Assembly: GCA_029990175.1 (NCBI GenBank)
Contig: JARKIP010000053.1
Coordinates: 12,604,001 to 12,668,000 of the forward strand
Direction: 5' to 3'
DNA: 64,000 nucleotides
From: Petunia secreta
Lineage: Eukaryota; Streptophyta; Magnoliopsida; Solanales; Solanaceae
The notes beneath the pieces are model-generated. The model searched no databases and had not been told where the DNA came from. It was given only the letters and a program-made list of their open reading frames with translations. This document shows, piece by piece, positions 45,011 through 55,800 of this stretch. Each line of letters opens with the position of its first letter. The first letter of the stretch is position 1. A program made the translations under genes and the position numbers.

Positions 45011-46362
45011 CATGGGATCAGTGGCAGAGATAGGGGCAGCCAGCTCTTCCGCTGTTGTTCAACTTCTCTACACGACCATGGACAGAGAAAAGTTCGAAGT
45101 CAACACCATCAGCGCTACCTGGGACTGGCGGAATGAGATAACAAATTATCTCATCCATGGAACTCTACCTATAGATGCAAAAGCTGCTCGCAAACTTCGG
45201 ATAAAAGCTACTCGGTATACAATTCTCAATGGCGAGCTTTATCGGGAAATGTTTGCAGGACCTCTCGCAAAATGTCTCGGACCAAGTCAAATTAATTATG
45301 TGATGAGAGAAGTCCACGAAGGCTGTTGTGGAAATCACTCCGGGGGCAAGGCATTAACCCGGAAGCTGATTCGTGCAGGTTACTATTGGGACAAAATGGA
45401 GAAAGATACGAATGAATTTGTCAAAAAAATATGACAAATGCCAGAGGTTCGCCCATCTTCTCCATCAGCCAGCAGAACCACTTCATTCAATAATCTCTCC
45501 GTGGCCCTTCATGAAATGGGGGGTGGATATTGTTGGTCCTCTTCCCACAGCACCAAGGGGGATACGCTTCTTATTGATCATCACTGACTACTTCACAAAG
45601 TAGGTCGAAGCGGCAGCATACTCAAGGATACGACAAACGGAAGTTGTCGAGTTCCTCTGGCTTTTTGTCGTATGTCGCTTTGGAGCACCTAAGGAAATAG
45701 TCATTGACAACGGCCCGCAATTTATCGGCCAGAAAGTGACTAGGTTCCTCGACGATCTGCACATCAAGAGGATCACTTCCTCTCCGTATCATCCTGTTGC
45801 CAATGGACAGGCAGAATCTACCAAGAAAATCATCGTTGAGTCCCTTAAAAAGCGCCTCGAGCAGGCAAAGGGATGTTGGGTAGGAGAGCTACCTGGAGTA
45901 CTATGGGCTTATCGCACAATAATAAAAATGAGTACTGGAGAGACTCCTTACTCATTGGTATATGGTGCAGATGATTTACTCCCCGTTGAAATAGGAGAGC
46001 CCAGCCTGCGATATGCACATGCCACTGAGGAATCAAACTCAGTCAACCTCTCCGAAGAGCTGGACCTCCTCGAAGAACGGAGAGAGCTAGCTCCCGTACG
46101 CGTACTCGCTCAGAAAGAACAAATCGAGCAGTATTACAATCGGGGACTGCGCGTACGAAGCTTCCAAGTTGGAGACTTTGTACTCAGAAAAGTCTCCCAG
46201 AGCACACAAGACACAAATTCAGGGAAGCTTGGTCCTAACTGGGAAAGCCCCTACAAAGTAATTACTTCAGTCGGCAAAGGATCTTATCGCTTGTCACAAC
46301 CAGACGGCTCCACTGTCCCGAACGGTTGGAATGTGGTTCACCTCCAAAGGTATCACTTTTAA
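45011..46362 (+). pseudogene. E2 integrase
   Basis: The H2C2 finger starts MREVHEGCCGNHSGGKA (about 45300); an extra A near 45430 shifts the frame before CQRF. Core residues: Asp in VDIVGPLPTAP (45523), Asp in IDNGPQFIG (45708) and Glu in NGQAESTKK (45808). A TAG at 45601 replaces the Trp codon seen in E1. The tail runs to RYHF at 46362, the same end as E1. Confidence 0.9.
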
Positions 46363-46468
46363 GTGGTAAAATGGTTAGTTATCTTACATTTACCTTTTAT
46401 CTTTACGAAAGTTCTTACTTTTATTATACTTTCTCTCTTAATGGTACTAACGACCTAAACAAGGTCAG

Positions 46469-46542
46469 ATCCGTTTAGCTCAACTGGTAGAGCTCAAAGT
46501 TCTTCAACTTCGCGGCTGTGGGTTCGAATCCCACAACGGACA
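46469..46542 (+). tRNA. tRNA-Lys-like sequence inside E2
   Basis: The 74 nt fold as a cloverleaf: acceptor ATCCGTT/AACGGAC (one A-C mismatch at the end), linker TA, D arm GCTC-AACTGGTA-GAGC, anticodon stem CAAAG/CTTCG with loop TTCTTCAA, variable loop CGGCT, T stem GTGGG/CCCAC (perfect) with loop TTCGAAT, discriminator A. The A box is TAGCTCAACTGG and the B box GGTTCGAATCC (46521-46531). A CTT anticodon (Lys) fits the loop, but the loop has 8 nt and one stem pair is lost. It lies 106 bp after the integrase stop, as in E1. It may be a captured tRNA gene, the head of an old tRNA-derived SINE, or a functional Pol III promoter. Confidence 0.75.
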
Positions 46543-46721
46543 CACTCCTCGTTTGGTTATATGTATTCTATATGCAACTCACCGAAACTCTTTTCATGTT
46601 ATCACTATACGTGCTCCAACATAAAAACAAGGGAGGTGGTGAGAGGCCCCTGTAGGCCAGGTAAGACCTTCATAAAGGTAAAAGACCTTACCAAAAGGCA
46701 AATTTTTAAAGTTTTTCAAAA

Positions 46722-46880
46722 ACTTTTACGTGACAAGACTTCCACGAAAATAAGAGGAGTTGTTCACAAAACCAAACTTTTACGTGACAAAACTTCCACG
46801 AAAATAAGAGAAGCCGTTCACAAAGCCAAACTCTTACGTGACGAGACTTCCACGAAAATAAGAGGAGTCGTTCACAAGGC
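46722..46880 (+). repeat. Three tandem repeats, about 54 bp, in E2
   Basis: Three copies of a unit starting ACTTTTACGTGACAAGACTT, with CACGAAAATAAGAGGAGT and GTTCACAAA. It follows the tRNA-like sequence by about 180 bp, as in E1. Confidence 0.75.
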
Positions 46881-47390
46881 CAGCAACTCAGCTAGAGCCA
46901 GTCTACAAAGCCATGCAACAACCTTCGACTATCAAAACGATAAGCAAGGTTATACGCATAGAGCAATGATTCGGCCAAAACTCTAACGACCACGATTCGG
47001 TCAGACTACTTATAACTTACGACCTCTTCCTAACGAAAGGCTAAGTTAAAAACATTCGGGCAAACTCTTGGAGACCAGAACTTAATAAAGTTCTAACTTC
47101 AGAAAATTCCCAATCATAAGGCACAAAAGCCACAACACATGCAAACAAAAGATCAAAAGTTCAGGCTAAATATAGTCATTGAGTAGATCTAAATAGCATA
47201 TATACATTATCCTGTAAATCGATAAAATGCCGAAAACGGCTGACAGAAGTTTACAGAGTGATCAAAGGCCAAACGAAACCGGCAATACAAAGAGACCAGA
47301 AAGCCTTTGCTAGACTTCTGTCCACCAACAAACAAGTCCAGCTCTCGCCAGACAATAAAAAATACATCAATCAAAGATTGAGAAAGGGCA

Positions 47391-50228
47391 TCAACATTTA
47401 GGGCTACGACCAGAACTCGACGCACCAGCTCCGTCAGTTCTGCCATCATCCCCTGAATTCTCGCCGTCATCTTCGTCTTCATCTTCATCTTTGCCTTCAG
47501 ACTCCTCAGGAGAGATATTCAATGCTTGTCTTATTCTACGAACATCGCTCTTTGTTGTCTACAGCATCTCCTCGACATTAACTTGTCTAGCCTGAATCTG
47601 CATGAGCAATGTACGCTTGGCCTCAAGAGCAGCAAGCTTGGCTTTGATCTCAGACTGATCGCGCAGGTTTGCCAAGTCCTTGGTTAATGCGGTCTGAGCA
47701 CTCATTAATTGAGCGACCTAATCCTTGGCAGCCTGGAGATCAGCTGGCTTTAACAGATCCTTCATTGGCTCTCTGTAGATCCATCTCAAGGGATGCACGA
47801 TCCTCAATAGCACTGTTCAAAGAAGTTGTACATTCTTCGAGCAATCTCTCCAGACCCTGAGTAGAGCGTGCGAATCCTCATTTCTCTTCGAGAAGAAGGT
47901 CCTTCTCCCTGGTGAGTGCGTTGATCTATTCAACACGTTCATTGTTGACATCAGTCAACCGATTAACCTCACCACCTAGGAGACCACACTGCTCTATCAA
48001 AGTCTTGTTCTCCTTCAGAGCTTCCAGCAACTCTTTCTTTACCTCGAGTACTTGATCGACGTTGTTAAGCCTGGAGCGAAACATGAGCTCGCCAGCCAGC
48101 ATACTTGACTGAAAAAGAAAAATAAGTCAAAGTTAGAAGTCCGAGGCTAAAGTTATTCCCAACACAAAAGTGGAAAATACTTGCCCGGGCAGAGTCAGCA
48201 GCAATCTGGAAGGCTAACTCCTCATCGCTTAGCTCCCTCAGCACCCATTCTTCACGGGGACCGATGAGCGAGGAGACCGCCTGCCCAGTTATGAAGTTAA
48301 CATCAGGGGCAAGTTTCAAAGTATGCTTCCTCTCACAGAACTTGGGTTCCCATGCCTGTTCAGAGGGATAATTTGGCCCAATCTTGTAACGGACACCCCT
48401 GATATCCTTCAACTCTGTCCGGCCACCAATGACTGGCCGCCAGATGAATCTTGATGATGAAAGGTTAGAATCACCTTCCACTCCAGGATTTATCGTCTCG
48501 CACTCGCGAAGAGCAACAGGCGTTGCCCCCTCAGTAGCCACATTCTCCAGGTCTTTGAAACGAAAAACACGAGGACCCCGGCTACCCTCTTGGGGAACTT
48601 CTTCCCTAACCTCTTCTTTCACCTCTTCTTCTTCTTCTTCTTCTTCTTCTTCTTCTTCTTCTTCTTCTTCTTCTTCTTTTTCACCCACTTTTCTTTTACC
48701 CTTGTCTACACAAGAAGGACCTGCTTCCACCCCGTCATCAACTCGGGGACTCCTCTGCGGAGTACGGACAGCCTCCTCCTCGGCCCTTCTTCTGTCACTT
48801 CGAAGATGAGGTCTTCGCCTAAGGAGAACATCAACTTCGGTCTCAGTGTTTGAAAGATAGATAACCTCTTTGGCTAAACCCTCTCCCCGTGCAGACTCGG
48901 GGACTTCAGCAGCAGCTTGGGCACTCTCCTCTACGGGCTCCGGTACACTGGCCCTAGATGAAGGCTCACCCCCAACAGATGAGGCTTGCCCGGCAGCCAC
49001 GGAAGTCTTACGAGCAGACTTCTTCTGTGCTCCGCCTACATCTTGGCTTTTGTACTTTCTCTTTAGGGAGCCCAGACCATCAGACAAGAGCTCCTCACCC
49101 CCCCTCCCTGCTGCGCTGTGCCTCCACCGAAGCTAGTATAGCCTCGGCCTCAGCATCTGGGTCAGCAACAGGCTCGGAAAGCCCGTCTTGGGAGGGGGGG
49201 GGGGAGGGGAGAGCAGGAAAGAAATCTCCTTGAGTACCCAAACCTACAAAAAGGTTAAACGGTCAGACACGGAGAAGTTTCAAAGAAGAAGAATAATCAT
49301 GAAAGCCGAAATATTCTCACCATGATTTTTCACAATCAAACTTTTATGAGCAGCAAAATGCGCCCACTCTCTTCTCTCAGGAGCGAACTCCTTCAAAATT
49401 GGCTCAACCCACGCCGTCAGCTCATCGACAGATGTGAGCCCGTCGCAGGGTTGCTTGGCCGCTACAAAAAGAAATTGAACGGAGTTAGCAGACGAGAAAA
49501 AGAAGAACACAAAGAATTTCAAGAATACTCGGGGACTTACGCTTCTTATTCCAGACTTCTGGAAGATAAGTCTTGTCGTCAAAAGTCAAGGCCAAGGAGC
49601 ACACGAACAGATACCGGTGCACCCAGCCTCGGTCACCAGTATCCTCAGAACTGAGCACCAAGCCCTTGCTTCCGCGCATCCTGGCATTTACATAACCATC
49701 TTTAAAAATTTGTATACTATACAAAGAAATAAAATGCTCGTATCCAAAAGATTGATCGGTTTTTTTCGCAAACCAATCTAAAAGTGTAACTATTCTATAT
49801 ATACTTCGGCTCAGTTGCCCCGGGCAGAGGAGGTAGTCCCTGCAGAGCCTCTCCAGCACAGGGTGCAGGGGTAACCTACATCCCACTGTGAAAGGGTAGG
49901 TGCACATGGCTGTCCACCCAGCCCTATGGGAAGTAATATTCTCCTCCTTGGAGACCGGCAAGAGGGGAACCTCATCGCCCCAGTTACAGTCTATCCTCAC
50001 TCGTGGGATCACCTCCTTTGTGATCCCAGACCTAAAACTATACGCCGGCCAGTTGCGCGTATCTCCTTCTTTATTATTAAAGGACTTAATGTTACAGTCC
50101 GCCTCCAATTCACCCCATTTCATGGGGATAATTTCTGCAGTAGCCTGAGTAGCCCGGGGCCTAGGAGTGGCCGCCAAGGAACTACCAGCAATATCAGTGC
50201 TTTGATTTTTCCTAGATCTTGAAGTCAT
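47391..50228 (-). pseudogene. E2 antisense spliced gene of the retrotransposon
   Basis: Exons on the minus strand: 50228-49541 (MTSRSRKNQSTDIAG, SFRSGITKEVIPRVRIDCNW, MCTYPFTVGCRLPLHPVLER, WVHRYLFVCSLALTFDDKTY), 49461-49321 (AKQPCDGLTSVDELTAWVEP), 49243-48185 (Pro-rich, basic KKSARKTS, a poly-Glu run, then RFIWRPVIGGRTELKDIRGV) and 48108-47391 (coiled coil, acidic tail ending SSSGRSPKC). Donors are GTAAGT, GTGAG and GCAAGT; acceptors TTTGTAG, TTTGTAG and TTTTTCAG; phases agree at each joint. Exon 1 is open throughout. One extra G in a run near 49100 (seven against six in E1) and stops in exon 4 break this copy. Function unknown; exon 1 resembles the 'putative gypsy-type transposon' domain. 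Confidence 0.78.
48628..48679. repeat. (TTC)n microsatellite within antisense exon 3
   Basis: About 17 TTC units, encoding poly-Glu on the minus strand. E1 has only a few units here. Confidence 0.92.
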
Positions 50229-50341
50229 GGTTTCAGGAAAAATATGAAGTTGTCAAGAAAATTCAAAAGCAAGTTCAAAGGTTTTCAAAGAACAGCGGAG
50301 AAGAAATAAAGGCAAGTAAAAAGTTTCTCATCAAGCAAACC

Positions 50342-50353
50342 CCTATTTATAGG
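50342..50353 (-). promoter_or_regulatory. TATA box of the E2 antisense gene
   Basis: CCTATAAATAGG on the minus strand, about 115 bp before the antisense start codon and about 440 bp inside from the 3' LTR. It is conserved in E1. Confidence 0.65.
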
Positions 50354-50790
50354 AGTGGAGATTCAGCCCCACAACTTCCTTCGAGACACGTGGAGGTCAT
50401 CAGAGAAAGTACGATCAGATCTGGCCGTCGAAAAAAAGAATAGGGTTCATCAAACTATATAGTGTCATCATTATTCTGAAGAGCAGCGGTCAACTCGCGA
50501 TCAACAGACGACGTGTGCACGTGACTGAAGCGGTTAAAATCATTACTTTTACCCTTGGGACGTGCAATAGTCACTTCAGAATGGACTGCAGTTCCACAGG
50601 CGTGCCAGCTGCAATTACTTTTTTATACGGCGCATTAAATGCGCACGCCATAAGGGCTTGTCACATAGCTGATAAGGTTCGTACGTCATCAAGCCACATC
50701 ACACGAAGACAAAAGTTTACAAGAAATTTCCGCCAAAATTCATATCCACTCCTCGAACAGATACTCTGCTCGAAAAGTGCGGGGACTATT

Positions 50791-51475
50791 TGTATTGGAT
50801 AAAAGCTAACTGGACTTGAAAAGGTGACACGTGTCTACCACGTGGCACGAGCAGACATTTCAACGGACAGACATCCAACAGACAGACATTTATCACGAGC
50901 AGACCTAAAGGAGTTATGAAACACTTCAACAGTCAACACGGTCTAAGTGAGCAGTTATTAACATGATCATCCACGATCATTCAATTAATGGTCATTAAGG
51001 CAATCATTACAACCCAGCGGTTATGACTCCAACGGATATGTGCCCAGCAGTTACTTATCCAGACGGATCCACGTCCAGCGGTTACGAATCCCTATGGGTG
51101 CCTATCAGGCTTATAAATAGCATTTGCCTTAATCGATTGTAACACAACTTTACTTCCTGTCTACAATATCAATAAGAATACTCTCTCACTCTTGCTCAGA
51201 TATTCCTTTTGCTCATATTTGCCTGTTGTTTTAGTTCTTTGATCATCTAAGTGCGATTGGTATCGAAGAGCTCTCTCCGAAGACAAGCGATACGATACGG
51301 TTACTTCTCCTTGTTTCCGTTTATGCTTTATCTTTATTAGTTAATACTCACATCTCGTTCTCGAATTATCACCATTTTAGTTCGTCGTTCAAACTCTTAA
51401 TCTCAACTATTGATCGTGACTCCGCAAATACAAATTTAATTGTTAATTGGCCTAAAATCGGATCACGGTTAAACA
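50791..51475 (+). repeat. E2 3' LTR
   Basis: 685 bp, TATAAATA at 51112-51119. Both G-boxes (ACACGTGT and CCACGTGG) are intact. It is preceded by the purine-rich AAAAGTGCGGGGACTATT. Confidence 0.95.
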
Positions 51476-51628
51476 ACTATACCCTTAATAATTACAAAAA
51501 TTCTCAAAAAAAGTTAACATTCAAACATTAAATAGGGGTGACATAGTAAAATATATACCATATTTAATGATTTTCTTAATGGGCGTGAAAAAGTTAAAGG
51601 CGATAACTAAAATAGGACGGAGGGAGTA

Positions 51629-52059
51629 TATTAAGACTTGGATGTTTAAGGAAAACATATTTAGAGCTTGTTGTCTGAAATAAGCATCAATATAATTTTG
51701 AAACTCGTAATCTGTAACATGTCGTAATATTTGTGTGTTTATTATAACTTCTCATTTAGTGTTAAATGGAAGTTCAAATTAAATGGTTTACAAATTTAAA
51801 TATCTGACATTCTATTTAAAACGAAGAGGTAGCATGACTATACAATTATATTACCTAAAAGAGGAGTCATTGATGAGGAGATGTGTACAAAATAAAAAGA
51901 TCTACGGGAAGATGCGGAGCCATGAAACTGCTGGTACAATATCAGACTGTCTCGACTAATGTACCTTTCATTTGAAAGAACAAACAAAGTTGTGGCTTTT
52001 GGCATTAGAAGGTGGACCACTTGCTTCCATGGCCACGAGGTTATTTGCGTACAGTATTC
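51629..52059. other. Short spacer, no gene seen
   Basis: AT-rich sequence between the Stowaway right end and the hAT remnant. No coding signal. Confidence 0.5.
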
Positions 52060-52342
52060 GCACTGACTGTGTCCCGGTTCCGGTTTTTCTTACAGATTCA
52101 GGTTTTCCGCTCTTAAAAAAATTGAGATCGTTGGTTTTTCGGTGCTTATTGGGCCGATCTACCCGTCAAATAAGACAATGTCGAGTCGGAACTGGGATAG
52201 GTTCCAACAGTTCGGTCCGGTACCGATCCGAACTGGTTGGTTCCTGTCCGCTTCTGATATTTAAATAACAGTTTTTTATTTAATCTTTGGAAATTGAGAC
52301 TTTGGAGTAGAAAATTTCGAAAAATGTATAAAAAATTATATA

Positions 52343-52626
52343 CTCCATCCATCTTGTTTTATTTGTCCTCTTTCACTTTTACAGACCCCTTAAAAAATTA
52401 TTAATAAAGAGAGATTATTAACTATTTTATCCATATTTATCTCCATTGGTATTTGAATAAATATAATATTAACTCATAATTGAGACAAATATGGTCTTCA
52501 TGAACAATTACTACTATAGGTAAAATGGGAAAAAAATAACTAATTTTGTGTGGAACTCCTAAATGGACAAGTAATTCGAGACGACTATTTATAGTAAGGA
52601 TGATAAATAAAACAAGATGGAGGGAG
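52343..52626. mobile_element. Stowaway MITE, 284 bp
   Basis: TA target bases flank inverted ends CTCCATCCATCTTGTTTTAT and, inverted, CTCCCTCCATCTTGTTTTAT. The size and TA site are typical of Stowaway (Tc1/mariner-derived) MITEs. Confidence 0.9.
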
Positions 52627-52699
52627 TATAAAATAGCAAGGCGGAAAATACTTTATTGAATAACTTTGAGAATACCAAAATACAAAACCAAATTTGCAA

Positions 52700-54785
52700 A
52701 CTACATCGTTTAATTTTTTTTTAATAATTTCTGCTGGCAATTCTGGAGGAAGTGGTGGTAATTCTTGTTCATCTTCATTAATTTCATTCCGGCTACCCTC
52801 ACTTGATAGGATTTCGGTCTTCATTTTCTTCTAGCATTCCAAAATTTCTTCGCTTCACTCTAATCCAATCTCTGAATAATATTGTAGTCTCCGATGCTTC
52901 TTCCTTTAATAAGTGTCTATGGTCTCTGATTTGTAGTCTTCCTTGGTTAAAGGCGTTTTCTGAGCAACTTGTGATGCTTGAACTTGAACCAGTTGAAGGT
53001 GGAGGTGCACTTAGAACAACATCGTCAACTGCACTCTTGTACCTTTCATAAATCAGCTCGCAGTGTGGAATACCTATTGACATGATTCTTCAACACATTG
53101 TCTTTTATCAGTAGTAATTTCTAATGCTTGATAAAAGTCTCTAATAAGAAGTTCGGTATTAAATCGTTTAAACCAAGGATATAATATAGAAGCAATATAG
53201 AAAAGTGGTGGGATAGAAAAAACATATTTTTTAAATTTCTCAATCATTTGACTAACAACAGCTTGATAACCAGGCACGTTTTTTTTATTTTTTAAGTAAT
53301 TCTTCTATTCCAGCTATATAATACAACATAGTAGGAATAATAAGATAATATTGACCAGAAAATTCTTTAGTAGCAAGCCAAAAGTTTTCTAACAATGTAA
53401 GAAGATAGAGCACAAGCTCCCAATCCGTTTCATTAAGGTCATACTCTTCACTCTCATCTATTAAACATGTTAGATATATGTTTTCGGAATAGGTAAGCAA
53501 CAAACAAATAATCATATACAGTTTTCCACCTAGTTGCAACTTCTCTTGGAACTCTTTTAGCTTTAACGCCTTCTTTTCTACACTTTTCCTGAAATTTCCT
53601 ATATGTTTCCAATTTTTTTGTTTTGAAAATATAATTAGTAGTACATTTGGTCTTTTCAATAATATCACCAAACAAGTTAAAGACCATCTTGTACAACTAA
53701 ATTATATATATGACATGCACATCTAACATGAAATAATTCAGCAAAAAGGGGTTTCATCTTTGGTGTTAAAATTCTAATTTCATAATCATTGTTTGTAGCA
53801 TTATCAACACTTATATTAAAATTTTATCATTATAAAATACGTCTTACAAATATTATTTACTTTACGAGAAATACATGTTCCATTATGTGGTTCATCAACA
53901 CAGGTATATGCTAAAAAAGTTTCTACATTACCCAATTAGGATCTATCCTATGACATGTGGGTGTTAAATATTCATACCCATTAACATCACAACCCATATC
54001 AGTAGTAATACAAACTCTAGTATCAAAGTGATAAAATATATAGTGTAAATACTGTCTATATTTATTTTTAAATTTAATAATATCACTTCTAACAATAGTT
54101 TTTGGAATCCTTGAAAAGATGGATTATATACAGTTTGAATGTAACGAAGAAAATCAGTACAAAAAGGAAATATAAACGGAAAAGCCACTACTACAACAAT
54201 ATTTGTAATACTTTTCCTATGAAGAAGCTCCTTGATCACTATGTTAATTTTTTTGTTGAATTCCACTACCTTGTGAGGAGCCATTCTATTTTCTAAATGT
54301 ATGCCCCCTAACCTAGTAGCTCATTCTTAGTTATGATGTCCTTCTAAGTGTGTTCTCAACTTGGTTGTTTACATATATATATCCATCCATAAATAAATAT
54401 TTACTTTTTAATGTCCATAATTTTCCCTAACCATAATACAATACAAATAAAGGAAATCTTTAATATTAATATTAATATTTGGTAATTATTAACTTCCTAA
54501 ATAAAGGTAAACTTTAAATATCAATACTAAAATTTATAAAAATTTAATACCTTATAAAAAGAAAATCAGTCAATCCTTAAATTGATTTGCACTAAAGATA
54601 GAATATGCACGATTTTAGCCTAAAAAATAAAGTCGTGTAAACTTAAGAATTCTATTCTACCCTGATTAACTATCATAAACATATATTTGACTTATCTCTA
54701 TATATAATTAATTTAATCTCAACTATATTAATATTTTAAAATATATATTTGGATATATGTTAAGTATATATGTGAAAATTATGCA

Positions 54786-54823
<38 letters not shown>

Positions 54824-55800
54824 TAATAAAAATATCAAAAAAATATTTAAATGAACTAATATATACAAATAATGATATCTATATATGCATAATTTATATC
54901 TCAAATACATTTTACAATATTGAATTAAATTATATAAACACACATTAAATATTAATAATATTTTAGTCTACTAGTAATATTAAAGTGCATTTAAATATAT
55001 ATAAATAAATTATGTAAATATACATTAAATATAATTGCGTAAATATTAAAATTATATTTAGAAAATATGATTTATTCCTAATTTTACATAGATATGTTAA
55101 GATCCAATTGTGTGTAGTAGAAGTTCAACAAAGAAAAAAATATAATTACTGCATTAACTGCCATTAAACAAGGAAAACTTATACTCCTAAAATGTAGGCT
55201 CAAATTAATGATCAACATCTAATCCCTTTAAGGAATAAATACATAATATTAAATATATATCCGACATATTTAAAATATATTTTAAAATGACAAAATGGTT
55301 ATGGAAAGAAAAAAACAACAAAAGATGGACAAAAATAGTAATTATTTTTTCCCAACAGTTATTTGGCGTAATTTTCCCTCTCAACTTCCCTATCCCACTA
55401 TGATGGGCCCCAACTTTAAATCTGAAACTCTTTTACAAATATTATATTTAGTGGTCTGACATTCAACATTTTTCATCATAAATTTCCATACTTCAGTTCT
55501 TTTCTGTTGTTGCACTGGCACTACTAGGAGGTATGGGTGGCAATTTAGAATAAGTTTCTTTAGGTGGACTAGATTGAAAATAGATAGTTGGGGTTTCATC
55601 TTAATTAACCCCTTAGGTGCTACCAAATACTTGATATTGTGCCTCTAAGGATTCATTATCTAGTGATTCATTAAAGTTGTCAATATCATGATAATATTGC
55701 GATCATCTTACCTGAGTAAAATAATCTATATTAGTAGGTGCACTAGAACTACCAATTGGTCTTTTACCTTTATCTCTACGACCACGTCTATCATACCCCA
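52700..55800 (-). pseudogene. hAT transposase remnant
   Basis: From the N-terminus: MGYDRRGRDKGKRPIGSSS (about 55800), a degraded BED finger (KRTEVWKFMMKNVECQTTKY and CKRV, about 55510-55430), then core segments at 54284-53900 (YIQTVYNPSFQGF, DMGCDVNGYEYLTPTCHRID), 53696-53285 (RVPREVATRWKTVYDYLFV) and 53277-52790 (IPPLFYIASILYPWFK). Many stops and frame changes; the long AT-rich gap 54300-55380 has no coding and may be a second insertion. The dimerisation region is not clearly seen. It would have moved the element. Confidence 0.7.
54300..55380. other. Very AT-rich stretch inside the hAT remnant
   Basis: Over 80 percent A+T by eye, with TATA microsatellite runs near 54788-54830. It has no coding or clear transposon ends. 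Confidence 0.5.

Larger units (their letters stand above)
39972..51475 (+). mobile_element. Ty3-gypsy element E2 (Tat-like), full-length structure
   Basis: Exact 5-bp target duplications ACTAT lie at 39967-39971 and 51476-51480. Both LTRs are 685 bp. The order is gag, protease, RT, RNase H, aRNH and integrase on the plus strand, then a tRNA-Lys-like sequence, a tandem repeat and the minus-strand spliced gene. It retains the RT missing in E1 but has stops in gag and pol and a frameshift in the antisense gene, so this copy looks inactive. Confidence 0.96.
39869..51626. mobile_element. Stowaway MITE split by gypsy E2
   Basis: The left end is TA followed by CTCCCTCCGTCCCAAATTAA (39867 on); the right end is GGACGGAGGGAG followed by TA (51615-51628). 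Without E2 and its duplicated 5 bp the MITE is about 250 bp, a normal size, with a TA target duplication. Confidence 0.88.

Noticed and set aside
46469..46542. Reading the tRNA-like sequence as an ordinary working tRNA-Lys gene
   Set aside because: The anticodon loop has 8 nt, the anticodon stem has a mismatch in E2, the T stem has one in E1, and the first acceptor pair is A-C.
48429..48853. Plus-strand frames with poly-Ser or poly-Phe
   Set aside because: They are shadows of the TTC repeat and of antisense exon 3, which has conserved protein sequence on the minus strand in E1 and E2.
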